Shown: piece after piece, positions 47,820 through 55,867 of the stretch
How positions within the stretch are numbered: the stretch's first letter is position 1
Layout of the letters: every line of letters starts with the position of its first letter
DNA from: Inquilinus limosus DSM 16000
GTDB taxonomy: Bacteria; Pseudomonadota; Alphaproteobacteria; DSM-16000; Inquilinaceae
Assembly: GCF_000423185.1 (NCBI RefSeq)
Contig: NZ_AUHM01000036.1
Location: 21,945-85,944, forward strand
DNA: 64,000 nucleotides
Direction: 5' to 3'
The notes under the pieces: generated by a model
Told to the model about the DNA's origin: nothing
What the model saw: only the letters and a program-made list of their open reading frames with translations
The model's database searches: none
Program-made: the position numbers and the translations under genes

Positions 47820-48893
47820 ATGCCCGAGGATGCCGTTCCCTCCAAGCCCAAGGCCCGCCTGCGCGACATCGCCGCCGCGGCGGGGGTCGCGCAGGGCACC
47901 GTGTCGAACGTGTTCAACCATCCCGAGCGGGTCAGCGAGGCGATCCGCGCCAGGGTGATGGAAGCGGCCGAGGCGCTGGGCTACCAGGGCCCGGACCCGC
48001 TGGCCCGGATGCTGCGCACCGGCCAGATCGGCACCATCGCCGTGATGATCCCCGAGGGGCTGAGCTACGCCTTCGGCGACCCGGCGGCCCTGGCCCTGAT
48101 CCAGGGCGTCGCCGCGGTCTGCGACGAGACCGGGCGCGGCATCTCGGTCTACGCCGCCTCGGATGTGGAGGCGGCGCGCCGGGCCCTCGCCTCGGCCGCG
48201 GTCGACGGCTTCATCATGTACTGCATGGAGGAGGAGCCGGGCGTCCTCGACATCATCCGGAGCCGGGGCCTGCCGGTGGTGACGGTCGACCAGCCGCTGG
48301 TCGAGGGCTGCCGCACCGTCACCGTCGCCGACCGCACCGGGGCCGAGGCCTCCGCCCGTCACCTGCTCGAGCTCGGCCACCGCCGGATCGGCGTGCTGTC
48401 GATGGAGCTGATGCCGGATTCGCGCGAGGGCGCGGTGTCGCTGCGCCGCATCCGCGATTCGATCTACGCCGCCTGCCAGCAGCGGCTCTACGGCTATCTC
48501 GACGTGCTGGCCGCGGCCGGCATCCCGGCCGGGCAGGTCGCGATCGAGGAATGCCTGTTCGAGGCCGAGTCGATCGAGCGCAGCATGCCGCGGCTGATGC
48601 GGCGCCAGCCGGGGATGACCGCGATCCTCGCCACCTGCGACCGGCTGGCGCTGTGGGCGATGGACTGGCTGGCGCGGCAGGGCCTGTCGGTGCCGGGCGA
48701 CGTTTCGATCATCGGCTTCGACGACATCGCCGCGGCCGCTTCCTCGACCCCGCCGTTGACCACGATCCGCCAGCCGCTGGTCGAGAAGGGGCGGGCGGCG
48801 GCGGAGCTGCTGATCGATCCGCGCGGCCGCCAGGAGATCCATTTCGGCACCGAGCTGGTGCTGCGCGCCTCGACCGGGCCGGCGCGGGGCTGA
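47820..48893 (+). CDS. LacI-family transcriptional regulator
   Basis: The product is 357 aa. The N-terminal headpiece RLRDIAAAAGVAQGTVSNVFNHPERVSEAIR and the hinge helix are standard, and the periplasmic-binding-like core has IGTIAVMIPEGLSYAFGDP and GHRRIGVLSME. The core end has PGDVSIIGFDDIAAAASSTPPLTTIRQPL, also standard. The ligand is probably a sugar or related compound but no transporter or catabolic operon is beside it. Operator boxes at 47723-47798 suggest autoregulation. Confidence 0.94.
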   Translation: MPEDAVPSKPKARLRDIAAAAGVAQGTVSNVFNHPERVSEAIRARVMEAAEALGYQGPDPLARMLRTGQIGTIAVMIPEGLSYAFGDPAALALIQGVAAVCDETGRGISVYAASDVEAARRALASAAVDGFIMYCMEEEPGVLDIIRSRGLPVVTVDQPLVEGCRTVTVADRTGAEASARHLLELGHRRIGVLSMELMPDSREGAVSLRRIRDSIYAACQQRLYGYLDVLAAAGIPAGQVAIEECLFEAESIERSMPRLMRRQPGMTAILATCDRLALWAMDWLARQGLSVPGDVSIIGFDDIAAAASSTPPLTTIRQPLVEKGRAAAELLIDPRGRQEIHFGTELVLRASTGPARG

Positions 48894-48994
48894 CCTTCCG
48901 GCGACCGGCGGAACGAATGCCGGCGGAGCGGGTTGTCTCGCCCGCGCCGTGGTTGCCCGGCGCGGGATCTCGAAAGCTCTGGGGAGAAGCGTTC

Positions 48995-49306
48995 GTGAAG
49001 CAGCTCGTTCTTGCCGCGGCCCTGGTGCCGCTGCTCGCCCTGCCCGCCTTCGCCGGCTGCAGCGAGGATTTCATGGCGCAGTCGAAGGCCATCCCGCCGC
49101 TGCAATCCGCCCGGCTGAAGAGCCTGATGGCGCCCCAGGCGGAGAAATGCGCCGCGCACAAGTCGCTGATCGACGCCTATGTGAAGCTGGGCGACCTCTA
49201 CAAGACCTGCCAGGCCGAGCTCATGTTCAGCGATTCGGACCTGAAGGACTTCCAGCAGACCGTCGGCGAGGAGCAGAAGAGCTACGCCGAGGAGTGCGGC
49301 GCCTGA
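48995..49306 (+). CDS. Small secreted protein of unknown function
   Basis: The product is 103 aa from GTG 48995 with GGGGAGAAG upstream. It has a signal peptide (QLVLAAALVPLLALPAFAGC, cleavage near AFA-G), and then a helical mature domain with four cysteines (GCSEDF, EKCAAH, KTCQAE, EECGA), which suggests two disulfides. The longer upstream frame lacks a signal. No family was recognised. It follows the LacI gene by about 100 bp and is convergent with the dehalogenase gene. Confidence 0.7.
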   Translation: MKQLVLAAALVPLLALPAFAGCSEDFMAQSKAIPPLQSARLKSLMAPQAEKCAAHKSLIDAYVKLGDLYKTCQAELMFSDSDLKDFQQTVGEEQKSYAEECGA

Positions 49307-49313
49307 GCCGCCT

Positions 49314-49994
49314 CTAGGCCCCGACCAGGTCCGGCAGCGCCTCCAGCGTCGAGACCTCGCGGTCCGGCATGCCGGGCAGGCGCTCCCGCGGCTGTCCGCC
49401 GCGGTTGCACCAGACCACCTGTAGCCCGAAGGCCGAGGCGGCATAGGCGTCCCAGCCGTTCGACGACTGGAAGGCGATCGCCTCCGCCGGCAGGCCGAAG
49501 GCGTCGAGCGCCAGCTGGTAGACGCTCGCATGCGGCTTGTAGACGCCGGCCTGCTCCACCGACAGCAGGGCGTCGAACTGCCCCTGCAGCCCGGCCCCGG
49601 CGACCAGGGCCTCGAGCATGCGCGGCGTGCCGTTCGACAGGATCGCGGTCTTCAGCCCGGCGGCGCGCAGCCGGCGCAGCACCCCGGGCACCTCCGGATA
49701 GGGCTCCAGCGTCAGGTACAGCTGCATCAGCCGGTCGCGCAGACCGGGCCGGTCGATCGCCAGCGCCTCCAGCGCGAAGTCCAGCGCGTCGCCGGTCACC
49801 TGCCAGAAATCGGCGTGGCGGCCCTGCACCGCCCGCAGCCAGGTGTAGGCCAGCTGCTTCTCGCGCCACAGGGCGGCCAGCGGGCCGGCCTTGTCGCCCA
49901 GCAGCCCGGCGCTGCGCCGGGCGGCGGAGGCGGTGTCGAACAGCGTGCCATAGGCGTCGAAGACGCAGGCCTTCACTCCGGTCAGCGGTCGCAT
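49314..49994 (-). CDS. Haloacid dehalogenase, type II (HAD superfamily)
   Basis: The product is 226 aa. ACVFDAYGTLFDTASAARR has the nucleophilic Asp (FDAYGTL is the type II L-2-haloacid dehalogenase form), AILSNGTPRMLEALV the Ser/Asn motif, YKPHASVYQLALDAFGL the Lys, and FQSSNGWDAYAASAFGLQVVW the acidic and Asn region. It cleaves a carbon-halogen bond of S-2-haloalkanoates, yielding R-2-hydroxyacids. It is followed 43 bp upstream on the same strand by a 2-hydroxyacid dehydrogenase, which could use that product class. Confidence 0.93.
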   Translation of the reverse strand: MRPLTGVKACVFDAYGTLFDTASAARRSAGLLGDKAGPLAALWREKQLAYTWLRAVQGRHADFWQVTGDALDFALEALAIDRPGLRDRLMQLYLTLEPYPEVPGVLRRLRAAGLKTAILSNGTPRMLEALVAGAGLQGQFDALLSVEQAGVYKPHASVYQLALDAFGLPAEAIAFQSSNGWDAYAASAFGLQVVWCNRGGQPRERLPGMPDREVSTLEALPDLVGA

Positions 49995-50036
49995 GGCTCG
50001 CCTCGCTTCATCGGCATCGGGCGGGCCATCATAGCG

Positions 50037-50981
50037 CTACACCGCGTTCGGCAGCGGACGGCCGGCGAAGAAATTCTCCAGGCTCTCGATCGTCATCCGG
50101 CACATCTCGCGATGGGCGGCCTCGGTCAGGCTGGCGATGTGCGGCGCCAGCACCACGTTCTCCAGCCGCTTCAGCGCCTCCGGCACCTCGGGCTCGTGCT
50201 CGAATCCGTCGAGGCCGGCGCCGGCGATGGCGCCGGACTCCAGCGCCGCGATCAGCGCCGCCTCGTCCAGCACCTCGCCGCGGGCGATGTTGATGACGTG
50301 GCCCTTCGGCCCCAGCGCCGCCAGCACCGACCGGTCGACGATGCCGCGGGTGCTCTCGTCCGAGCGGCAGGAGACGACCAGGATGTCCGCCCATTCCGCC
50401 AGCGAGGCCAGGGTCGGGTGATAGGTCCAGGGCACGCCCGGCTTCGGCCGGCGGTTGTGATAGGCCACCTCCATGTCGAAGGCGGCGGCGCGGCGGGCGA
50501 TCCTCTCGCCGATCGCGCCGAGGCCCAGGATGCCGACCCGGCGCCCGGCCAGGCCGGTCGAGATCAGCTCCGCCGGCGCCGCCGCGCGGGTCCAGCGCCC
50601 GGCGCGGATGAAGCGGTCGCCCTCGCCCAGCCGGCGCACGCTGGCCAGCAGCAGGGCCAGCGCCATGTCGGCGACGCAGGCGGCGTTGGCGCCGGTGTTG
50701 CTGGTCACGACCACGCCCCGTTCCCGCGCCGCGGCGACGTCGATCCGCTCATAGCCCGAGCCGTAGCAGGCGATGATGCCGAGCTTCGGCAGCCGCTCGA
50801 TCAGCGCCCGGTCGATGCCGATCACGCCGATCGTGACCACGCCGCGGATGCGGTCGGCCTCCGGCAGCAGGTCGGCGGCGGCGCTGGCGCGGGAATGCTC
50901 GACCAGGTCGAAGCGCCCGCGCATCGCGCGCAGCGAGGCTTCCGGCATGCCGGGGTGGAGGTGCAGGACGGTCTCGGGCAC
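50037..50981 (-). CDS. D-2-hydroxyacid dehydrogenase (NAD(P)-dependent)
   Basis: The product is 314 aa from GTG 50981 (VPETVLHLHPGMPEASLRAM); no better in-frame ATG exists upstream. The substrate domain has GIIACYGSGYERIDVAAARER. The cofactor domain has VGILGLGAIGERIARRAAAF with GxGxxG. HNRRPKP follows the second strand, favouring NADP. Catalytic Arg is in VVSCRSDESTRG, Glu in DGFEHEP and His in LAPHIASLTEAAHREM. It interconverts 2-oxoacids such as glyoxylate or hydroxypyruvate with hydroxyacids. It lies on the same strand as the dehalogenase downstream. Confidence 0.92.
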   Translation of the reverse strand: MPETVLHLHPGMPEASLRAMRGRFDLVEHSRASAAADLLPEADRIRGVVTIGVIGIDRALIERLPKLGIIACYGSGYERIDVAAARERGVVVTSNTGANAACVADMALALLLASVRRLGEGDRFIRAGRWTRAAAPAELISTGLAGRRVGILGLGAIGERIARRAAAFDMEVAYHNRRPKPGVPWTYHPTLASLAEWADILVVSCRSDESTRGIVDRSVLAALGPKGHVINIARGEVLDEAALIAALESGAIAGAGLDGFEHEPEVPEALKRLENVVLAPHIASLTEAAHREMCRMTIESLENFFAGRPLPNAV

Positions 50982-51105
50982 GGGGCAGTTCCATCGCCGG
51001 GGGATCCGGCCCGTCCTAGCACGGGATTCGGCGGCGGGCGAGGCATCGGCTCTTGCGCCCTGCGGTGCCGTGGCGCAGCCTGGGGGCCTCGCCGGAGGTC
51101 CCGCC

Positions 51106-51645
51106 ATGCTGGCCCGACTGCTCGTCCTGGTGCTGCTCATGATCGCGACTCCCGCCGCGGCCCGGCCGCTCGACTGGTCCGCCCTGCCGCTGCCGAAGCT
51201 GGAAGGCGGCGCCTTCGCCCCGGACGCCTTCGCCGGCAAGGTGGTGCTGGTGGTCAACACCGCCTCCTTCTGCGGCTTCACCAGGCAGTATTCCGGGCTG
51301 CAGGAGCTGTGGGCCCGGCACCGCGGCCGGGACTTCGTGCTGCTCGGCGTGCCGTCGAACGATTTCGGGGCGCAGGAGCCGGGCTCGGCCGGCGAGATCA
51401 AGGAGTTCTGCGAGACCAGTTTCGGCATCGACTTCCCGATGCTGGCCAAGCAGCCGGTGACCGGCGCCGAGGCCCATCCGCTGTACCGCTGGGCGGCGCA
51501 GCAGGATCCGGCGGCGGTGCCGAAATGGAACTTCCACAAGCTGCTGATCGGCCGCGACGGCACCCTGCTGGCCGCCTTCCCCAGCGCCGCCGAGCCGACC
51601 GGGCCGGAGGTGACGAAGGCCGTCGACGCCGCGCTGGCGCCTTAG
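51106..51645 (+). CDS. Periplasmic glutathione peroxidase-family protein
   Basis: The product is 179 aa from ATG 51106 with CCGGAGG before it. A signal peptide (MLARLLVLVLLMIATPAAA) directs it to the periplasm. The peroxidase motif VVNTASFCGFTRQYSGLQ has the catalytic Cys56, encoded by TGC, not selenocysteine. GVPSNDFGAQEPGS supplies the Gln and PKWNFHKLLIGRDG the Trp/Asn. A periplasmic location makes thioredoxin-like periplasmic donors more probable than glutathione. It is divergent from the hydroxyacid dehydrogenase. Confidence 0.93.
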   Translation: MLARLLVLVLLMIATPAAARPLDWSALPLPKLEGGAFAPDAFAGKVVLVVNTASFCGFTRQYSGLQELWARHRGRDFVLLGVPSNDFGAQEPGSAGEIKEFCETSFGIDFPMLAKQPVTGAEAHPLYRWAAQQDPAAVPKWNFHKLLIGRDGTLLAAFPSAAEPTGPEVTKAVDAALAP

Positions 51646-51688
51646 AGGCTCCAGCGGCCGTCGAAACCGACCTTTCCAGTCCTTTCCT

Positions 51689-51778
51689 CGTCATGGCGAG
51701 CCCCGCAGGGGCGTGGCCATCCAGGGCCACTCGCACCAGCCCCTGAATGGCCACGTCGCTTCGCTCCTCGCCATGACG
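51689..51778. repeat. Dispersed palindromic repeat
   Basis: The element starts CGTCATGGCGAG and ends CTCGCCATGACG, with inner arms GTGGCCATCCAGGG and CCTGAATGGCCAC. It forms a long imperfect hairpin of about 90 bp between the peroxidase and the MarR gene. Such repeats occur in many copies in Rhodospirillales and Bradyrhizobium genomes. Confidence 0.75.
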
Positions 51779-51801
51779 GATCTATAGTCCGGCCGCAGGG
51801 A

Positions 51802-52230
51802 TCAACCCTCCGTCCCCAGCCGCTGCAGCAGCGCCGCGAGGGTGGGGCCGAGGCGGCGCAGCTCGTCGCGATGGCTGGCGGACAGGCCGGCCAGCACCTC
51901 CTCCGCCCGGCCGGTCAGGGCGACCAGGGCGCGGCGGCGGTCCGCCGGGTCGGCCTCGCGCCGCACCAGCCCCAGCGCCTCCAGCCGGTCGACCAGCCCG
52001 ACCGTGCTGTGGTGCCGCTGCACCAGCCGCTCCGCCAGCTCGCCGATCGTCACCCGGTCGCGGCCGGGGAAGCCCTTGATCGCCAGCAGCGCCTGGTGCT
52101 GCTGCGGCGTCAGCCCCGCCGCCTTCGCCGCCTCGCCGCTGAAGTCGAGGAAGCGCCGCAGCGCGTGGCGGAACGCCGCCAGCGCCTCGTAATCCGCCTT
52201 GCTCAGGGCCTGGGTCATCGGGCCGCGCAT
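51802..52230 (-). CDS. MarR-family transcriptional regulator
   Basis: The product is 142 aa (ATG 52218 is an alternative start). The winged helix is GLTPQQHQALLAIKGFPGRDRVTIGELAERL, QRHHSTVGLVDRLEALGLVRRE and DPADRRRALVALTGRAEEVL. It is divergent from a ClC-type channel gene. A perfect inverted repeat at 52247-52263 between them is a likely binding site. The ligand is unknown; there is no cysteine suited to OhrR-type sensing. Confidence 0.92.
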   Translation of the reverse strand: MRGPMTQALSKADYEALAAFRHALRRFLDFSGEAAKAAGLTPQQHQALLAIKGFPGRDRVTIGELAERLVQRHHSTVGLVDRLEALGLVRREADPADRRRALVALTGRAEEVLAGLSASHRDELRRLGPTLAALLQRLGTEG

Positions 52231-52246
52231 CCTCGCACTTGAAATT

Positions 52247-52263
52247 ATATCGCACTACGATAT
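52247..52263. promoter_or_regulatory. Candidate MarR operator
   Basis: ATATCG-N5-CGATAT is a perfect six-bp inverted repeat in an AT-rich patch between the divergent MarR and ClC genes. It sits 17 bp from the MarR start and 29 bp before the channel ATG, well placed to repress both. Confidence 0.65.
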
Positions 52264-52291
52264 TTATCCGGCGTCCGGGCTCCGAGACCGG

Positions 52292-54130
52292 ATGCCCCTT
52301 GATCCTCCGGAACCCGGCCCGATGTCGAGACCCGCAGACCCGGCGGCGCCTGCGCCCGCTGCCCTTCCCACCCGTTCCGCCAGGCTCGGCGACTTCACCA
52401 TCGACCGCGGCGCCCTCAGGCTGATCGCCATGGCGCCGGTGGTCGGCACCGCCGGCACCGCCGCCGCCTGGGTGCTGCTGCAGCTGATCGCGCTGGTCAC
52501 CAACCTCGCCTGGTTCGGCCGGCTCTCGACCGCCGCGGTCGATCTCGGCCAATCGCCGCTCGGCCTCGCCGCGGCGCTGGTGCCGCCGGCCGGCTGCCTG
52601 ATCATCGGCCTGATGGCCCGCTACGGGTCGGAGAAGATCCGTGGCCACGGCATCCCGGAGGCGATCGAGGCGATCCTGATCGGCAGCAGCCGGATCCAGC
52701 CCAAGGTGGCGGTGCTGAAGCCGCTGTCCTCGGCCGTGTCGATCGGCACCGGCGGCCCGTTCGGCGCCGAAGGCCCGATCATCATGACCGGCGGCGCGCT
52801 GGGCTCGCTGTTCGCCCAGCTGTTCCACCTGACGGCGGCGGAGCGCAAGACGCTGCTGGTCGCCGGCGCCGCCGCCGGCATGACCGCGATCTTCGGCACC
52901 CCGGTCGCGGCGGTGCTGCTGGCGGTCGAGCTGCTGCTGTTCGAATGGAAGCCGCGCAGCCTGATCCCGGTCGCCACCGCCGCCATCGTCGCCGCGGCCT
53001 GGCGCCCGCTGCTGTTCGAGTCCGGGCCGCTGTTCCCCTTCGCCGGCATGGTCGACCTGTCCGGCCCGGCGCTCCTCGCGGTCATCGGGGTCGGCATCGC
53101 CGCCGGCTTCGGCTCCGGCATCCTCACCGCGCTGGTCTACGGCTTCGAGGACCTGTTCGAGAGGCTGCCGGTCCACTGGATGTGGTGGCCGGTTCTGGGC
53201 GGCGTCGCCATCGGCCTCGGCGGCCTGATCGATCCGGCGGCGCTCGGCGTCGGCTACGACTCGATCCGCGCGCTGCTGGCCGGCCATCTGGCCTCGGGCG
53301 AGGTGCTGCGCCTCTTGGTGGTCAAGGCGCTGATCTGGTCGATCGCCCTCGGCTCCGGCACCTCGGGCGGCGTGCTGGCGCCGCTGCTGATCATGGGCGG
53401 GGCGCTGGGAGCGCTGGAGGGATCGGTCCTGCCCGGCGGCAGCGGCGTCTGGGCCCTGCTCGGCATGGCGGCGATGATGGGCGGCACCATGCGCTCGCCG
53501 CTGACCGCCGCGGTCTTCGCGGTCGAGCTGACCGGCAACCTCGGGATGCTGCCGGCCCTCCTGGCCGCCTGCATCGCCGCCTACGCCGTCACCGTGCTGC
53601 TGCTGAAGCGGTCGATCCTGACCGAGAAGATCGCCCGGCGCGGCCACCACATCCTGCGCGAATACATCGTCGACCCGTTCGAGCTGACCCGGGTGGCCGA
53701 TGTGATGGTGCCGCGGGTCGACACGCTGCCGGCGGCGATGCCGGTGGAGCAGGCCATCGCCTTCTTCACCGACGAGAGCGCCGGCCCGCGGCACAAGAGC
53801 TATCCGGTGATCGACGCCGCCGGCCGGCCGGTCGGCATGGTGGCGCGGGCCGACGTGCTGCGCTGGACCGTCTCCGGCTGGCCGCGCGGCACCGCCCTGG
53901 CCGACGCCGTCGCCGGCGGGCCGCTGGTGCTGGGCCATCCGGACGAGCTGGCCGGCCGCCTCGCCGACCGGATGGCGGAGGCCGATGCCGGCCGCGTGCC
54001 GGTCACCCGGCGCGAGGACGGGGTGCTGGTCGGCATCGTCGCCCGCAAGGACCTGCTGCGGGTGCGGGCGAAGCTGCGGGCCGAGGAGATCGACCGCGCC
54101 CGGCTGCTGCGGCCGGGAGGGCAGCGGTAG
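52292..54130 (+). CDS. ClC-family chloride channel/transporter with CBS domains
   Basis: The product is 612 aa from ATG 52292; ATG 52322 is possible. There are about 12 membrane segments in residues 40-430. The three ClC anion-site motifs are recognisable as GHGIPEAIEA (helix D), GPFGAEGPI (helix F, GxEGP with Ala for the usual Arg/Lys) and GTSGGVLAPLLIMGG (helix N). The C-terminal 150 residues form two CBS domains (VADVMVPRVDTLPAAMPVEQ and RVPVTRREDGVLVGIVARKDLL). The gating glutamate is the Glu of GAEGP. It may be a channel or H+/Cl- exchanger, probably regulated by the divergent MarR. Confidence 0.93.
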   Translation: MPLDPPEPGPMSRPADPAAPAPAALPTRSARLGDFTIDRGALRLIAMAPVVGTAGTAAAWVLLQLIALVTNLAWFGRLSTAAVDLGQSPLGLAAALVPPAGCLIIGLMARYGSEKIRGHGIPEAIEAILIGSSRIQPKVAVLKPLSSAVSIGTGGPFGAEGPIIMTGGALGSLFAQLFHLTAAERKTLLVAGAAAGMTAIFGTPVAAVLLAVELLLFEWKPRSLIPVATAAIVAAAWRPLLFESGPLFPFAGMVDLSGPALLAVIGVGIAAGFGSGILTALVYGFEDLFERLPVHWMWWPVLGGVAIGLGGLIDPAALGVGYDSIRALLAGHLASGEVLRLLVVKALIWSIALGSGTSGGVLAPLLIMGGALGALEGSVLPGGSGVWALLGMAAMMGGTMRSPLTAAVFAVELTGNLGMLPALLAACIAAYAVTVLLLKRSILTEKIARRGHHILREYIVDPFELTRVADVMVPRVDTLPAAMPVEQAIAFFTDESAGPRHKSYPVIDAAGRPVGMVARADVLRWTVSGWPRGTALADAVAGGPLVLGHPDELAGRLADRMAEADAGRVPVTRREDGVLVGIVARKDLLRVRAKLRAEEIDRARLLRPGGQR

Positions 54131-54165
54131 AGTTACGCCGCAGAATATCGAGCGTTTTCGCGTCG

Positions 54166-54313
54166 CCTCTCCCGCCTGGCGGGAGAGGTCGGGCTCGCGT
54201 CAGCGAGACCGGGTGAGGGCTGGCCCAGGCCTCGACAAACTCCCCTCACCCGGAGCCGCTTCGCGTCTCCGACCTCTCCTCCTCGGGCTTGACCCGGGGA
54301 AAGCGGGAGAGGC
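54166..54313. repeat. Composite intergenic repeat after the ClC gene
   Basis: It starts with CCTCTCCCGCC immediately facing GGCGGGAGAGG and ends GCGGGAGAGG. Between them are GGGTGAGGG/CCCCTCACCC and a CTCGGGCTTGACCC block akin to the cobS-cobT repeat. Such repeats are common intergenic elements in GC-rich alphaproteobacteria and may also terminate transcription. Confidence 0.65.
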
Positions 54314-54352
54314 AACACCGTCGCAGTCTCGCGGTGACGGGGCTGGCGGAAA

Positions 54353-55132
54353 CTACTCCGCCGCGGCGCGGCGCCCGTCGCGGTCGGCGGCGTAGCGGCG
54401 GACCGCCTTGCCGAAGGCCTCGAACAGCGCCGTCGAATCCGGATTCTCCCGGAACTTCCACTCCGGGTGCCACTGGGTGGCCAGGCCGAAATAGGGCGCG
54501 GCCTCGATCCGCACCGCCTCGATCTGCCCGTCCGGCGCCACCGCCTCGACCGCGAGGCCGTCGCCCAGCCGGTCGATGCCCTGGGCGTGGATGGTGTTGA
54601 CCATGGTCTCGGCCTTGCCGAACAGCGCCGCCAGCGCGCCGTTCTCGGTCAGGCTCACCGGATGGGCCGGGCCGTACTGCACCTCGACCGGCCTGGTCTC
54701 GTCGGCGCGGTGGTCGGCGCGGCCGGGCACGCGCTCGATATGCTGGAAGAGGGTGCCGCCGCAGACCACGTTCAGCTCCTGCAGGCCGCGGCAGATCGCC
54801 AGCAGCGGGATGCCGCGCTCCATGGCGCGGCGGATCAGCGGCAGGGTGGTGGCGTCGCGGTCCGGGTCGTGCAGCGTGCCGGGCTCGCTGGCCTCACCGG
54901 CGTAATGCTTCGGCTCGACATTGGACAGGCTGCCGGTGATCAGGAGGCCGTCCACCCGGTCCAGCACCGCGTCGACATCGTGCCAGTCGCCCAGCGCCGG
55001 GATCAGGAAGGGCAGGCAGTCCGCCCCCTCCGACACGGCGCGGATGTATTTGTCGCCGACGACGTGGAAGGGATGGGCCCCGGTCTGCTTGACGCAGGCG
55101 GGGATGCCGACGACGGGGCGGGATGCGGACAT
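54353..55132 (-). CDS. Class I glutamine amidotransferase, gamma-glutamyl-GABA hydrolase-like
   Basis: The product is 259 aa. GLLITGSLSNVEPKHYAGE is the substrate loop, LLAICRGLQELNVVCGGTL holds the nucleophilic Cys, and FGLATQWHPEWKF the catalytic His and Glu of the triad. It is the PuuD-type family (peptidase C26), which hydrolyses gamma-glutamyl amides such as gamma-glutamyl-GABA in putrescine degradation. Other polyamine genes are not adjacent, so the true substrate is open. Confidence 0.92.
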   Translation of the reverse strand: MSASRPVVGIPACVKQTGAHPFHVVGDKYIRAVSEGADCLPFLIPALGDWHDVDAVLDRVDGLLITGSLSNVEPKHYAGEASEPGTLHDPDRDATTLPLIRRAMERGIPLLAICRGLQELNVVCGGTLFQHIERVPGRADHRADETRPVEVQYGPAHPVSLTENGALAALFGKAETMVNTIHAQGIDRLGDGLAVEAVAPDGQIEAVRIEAAPYFGLATQWHPEWKFRENPDSTALFEAFGKAVRRYAADRDGRRAAAE

Positions 55133-55304
55133 GTCGAGCTCCTGGACCGATACGCCATATTTCGCCGCGCGGGGCCGGTTCGACCAGCCACGCGGGGGCG
55201 GGAATGGCCCTGCGGCTGGCGCATGGCTCGGCGTTCGGCAACAAGGCGTTGTTTGCCCCCTTCCGGCCGACCACCAACCGTGGTTATAAGCGATTCAAGA
55301 AGGA

Positions 55305-55448
55305 GAGACCGTTTGGAAATGCGCTGATGTGAGTCGGCTGGCGGTGGTTTCGAGAACCGGAGCGCAGCGGACATGGAGGTCCGTGAGCACCGGAAGCGCT
55401 CGAGCCCGCCGTCAGACGGCCACAGCAGGTGCGTTTCCAAACGGTCTC
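55305..55448. mobile_element. MITE-like element with terminal inverted repeats
   Basis: GAGACCGTTTGGAAA at the left edge is repeated in perfect inverted orientation (TTTCCAAACGGTCTC) 144 bp later. Inside are CGGAC/GTCCG and GAGCGC/GCGCTC stems. There is no transposase reading frame. It lies between the amidotransferase and SET genes, ending 18 bp before the SET start, so it supplies part of that gene's 5' region. The rest of 55133-55465 holds no gene. Confidence 0.6.
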
Positions 55449-55465
55449 GGAAAGCGGGGGGCACC

Positions 55466-55867
55466 ATGTTCCTGGTACCGACCTACGTCGCGCCCAGCGC
55501 GATCCACGGCCTGGGCGTCTTCGCCGCGGCGCCGATCGCCAAGGGCACGCCGATCTGGCGGTTCGAGCCGGCGATCGACAAGGTGGTGCCGGAGGAGGAG
55601 GTGGCCGCGCTGCCCGAGGTGCCGCGCCGCTTCTTCGACACCTACGCCTATCTGTCGCCGGACATCCCGGGCGGCTACGTCCTGAACGGCGACGACGCCC
55701 GCTTCCTGAACCACGACGACGACCCGAACACCGACAATTCGGGGCCGGTGACCCTGGCCGCGCGCGACATCGCGGCGGGCGAGGAGATCACCTGCGACTA
55801 CACGGTCTGCTGCCTGGAGGAGCGGGACGGCCCGCTGGCGCGCCGGCTGGAACCGGCGGAGTCGTGA
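55466..55867 (+). CDS. SET-domain protein
   Basis: The product is 133 aa from ATG 55466. It is a minimal SET fold: YVAPSAIHGLGVFAAAPIAKGTPIWRFE opening, YVLNGDDARFLNHDDDPNTD for the pseudoknot strand with NH, and IAAGEEITCDYTVCC with the catalytic-site Tyr. SET proteins are lysine methyltransferases that use SAM. Bacterial stand-alone SETs methylate ribosomal or nucleoid proteins. The stop overlaps the start of a GNAT gene (GTGA), suggesting linked protein modification. Confidence 0.9.
   Translation: MFLVPTYVAPSAIHGLGVFAAAPIAKGTPIWRFEPAIDKVVPEEEVAALPEVPRRFFDTYAYLSPDIPGGYVLNGDDARFLNHDDDPNTDNSGPVTLAARDIAAGEEITCDYTVCCLEERDGPLARRLEPAES

Noticed and set aside
51271..51273. Selenocysteine in the glutathione peroxidase
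   Set aside because: The catalytic codon is TGC, so the enzyme is a cysteine-type peroxidase.
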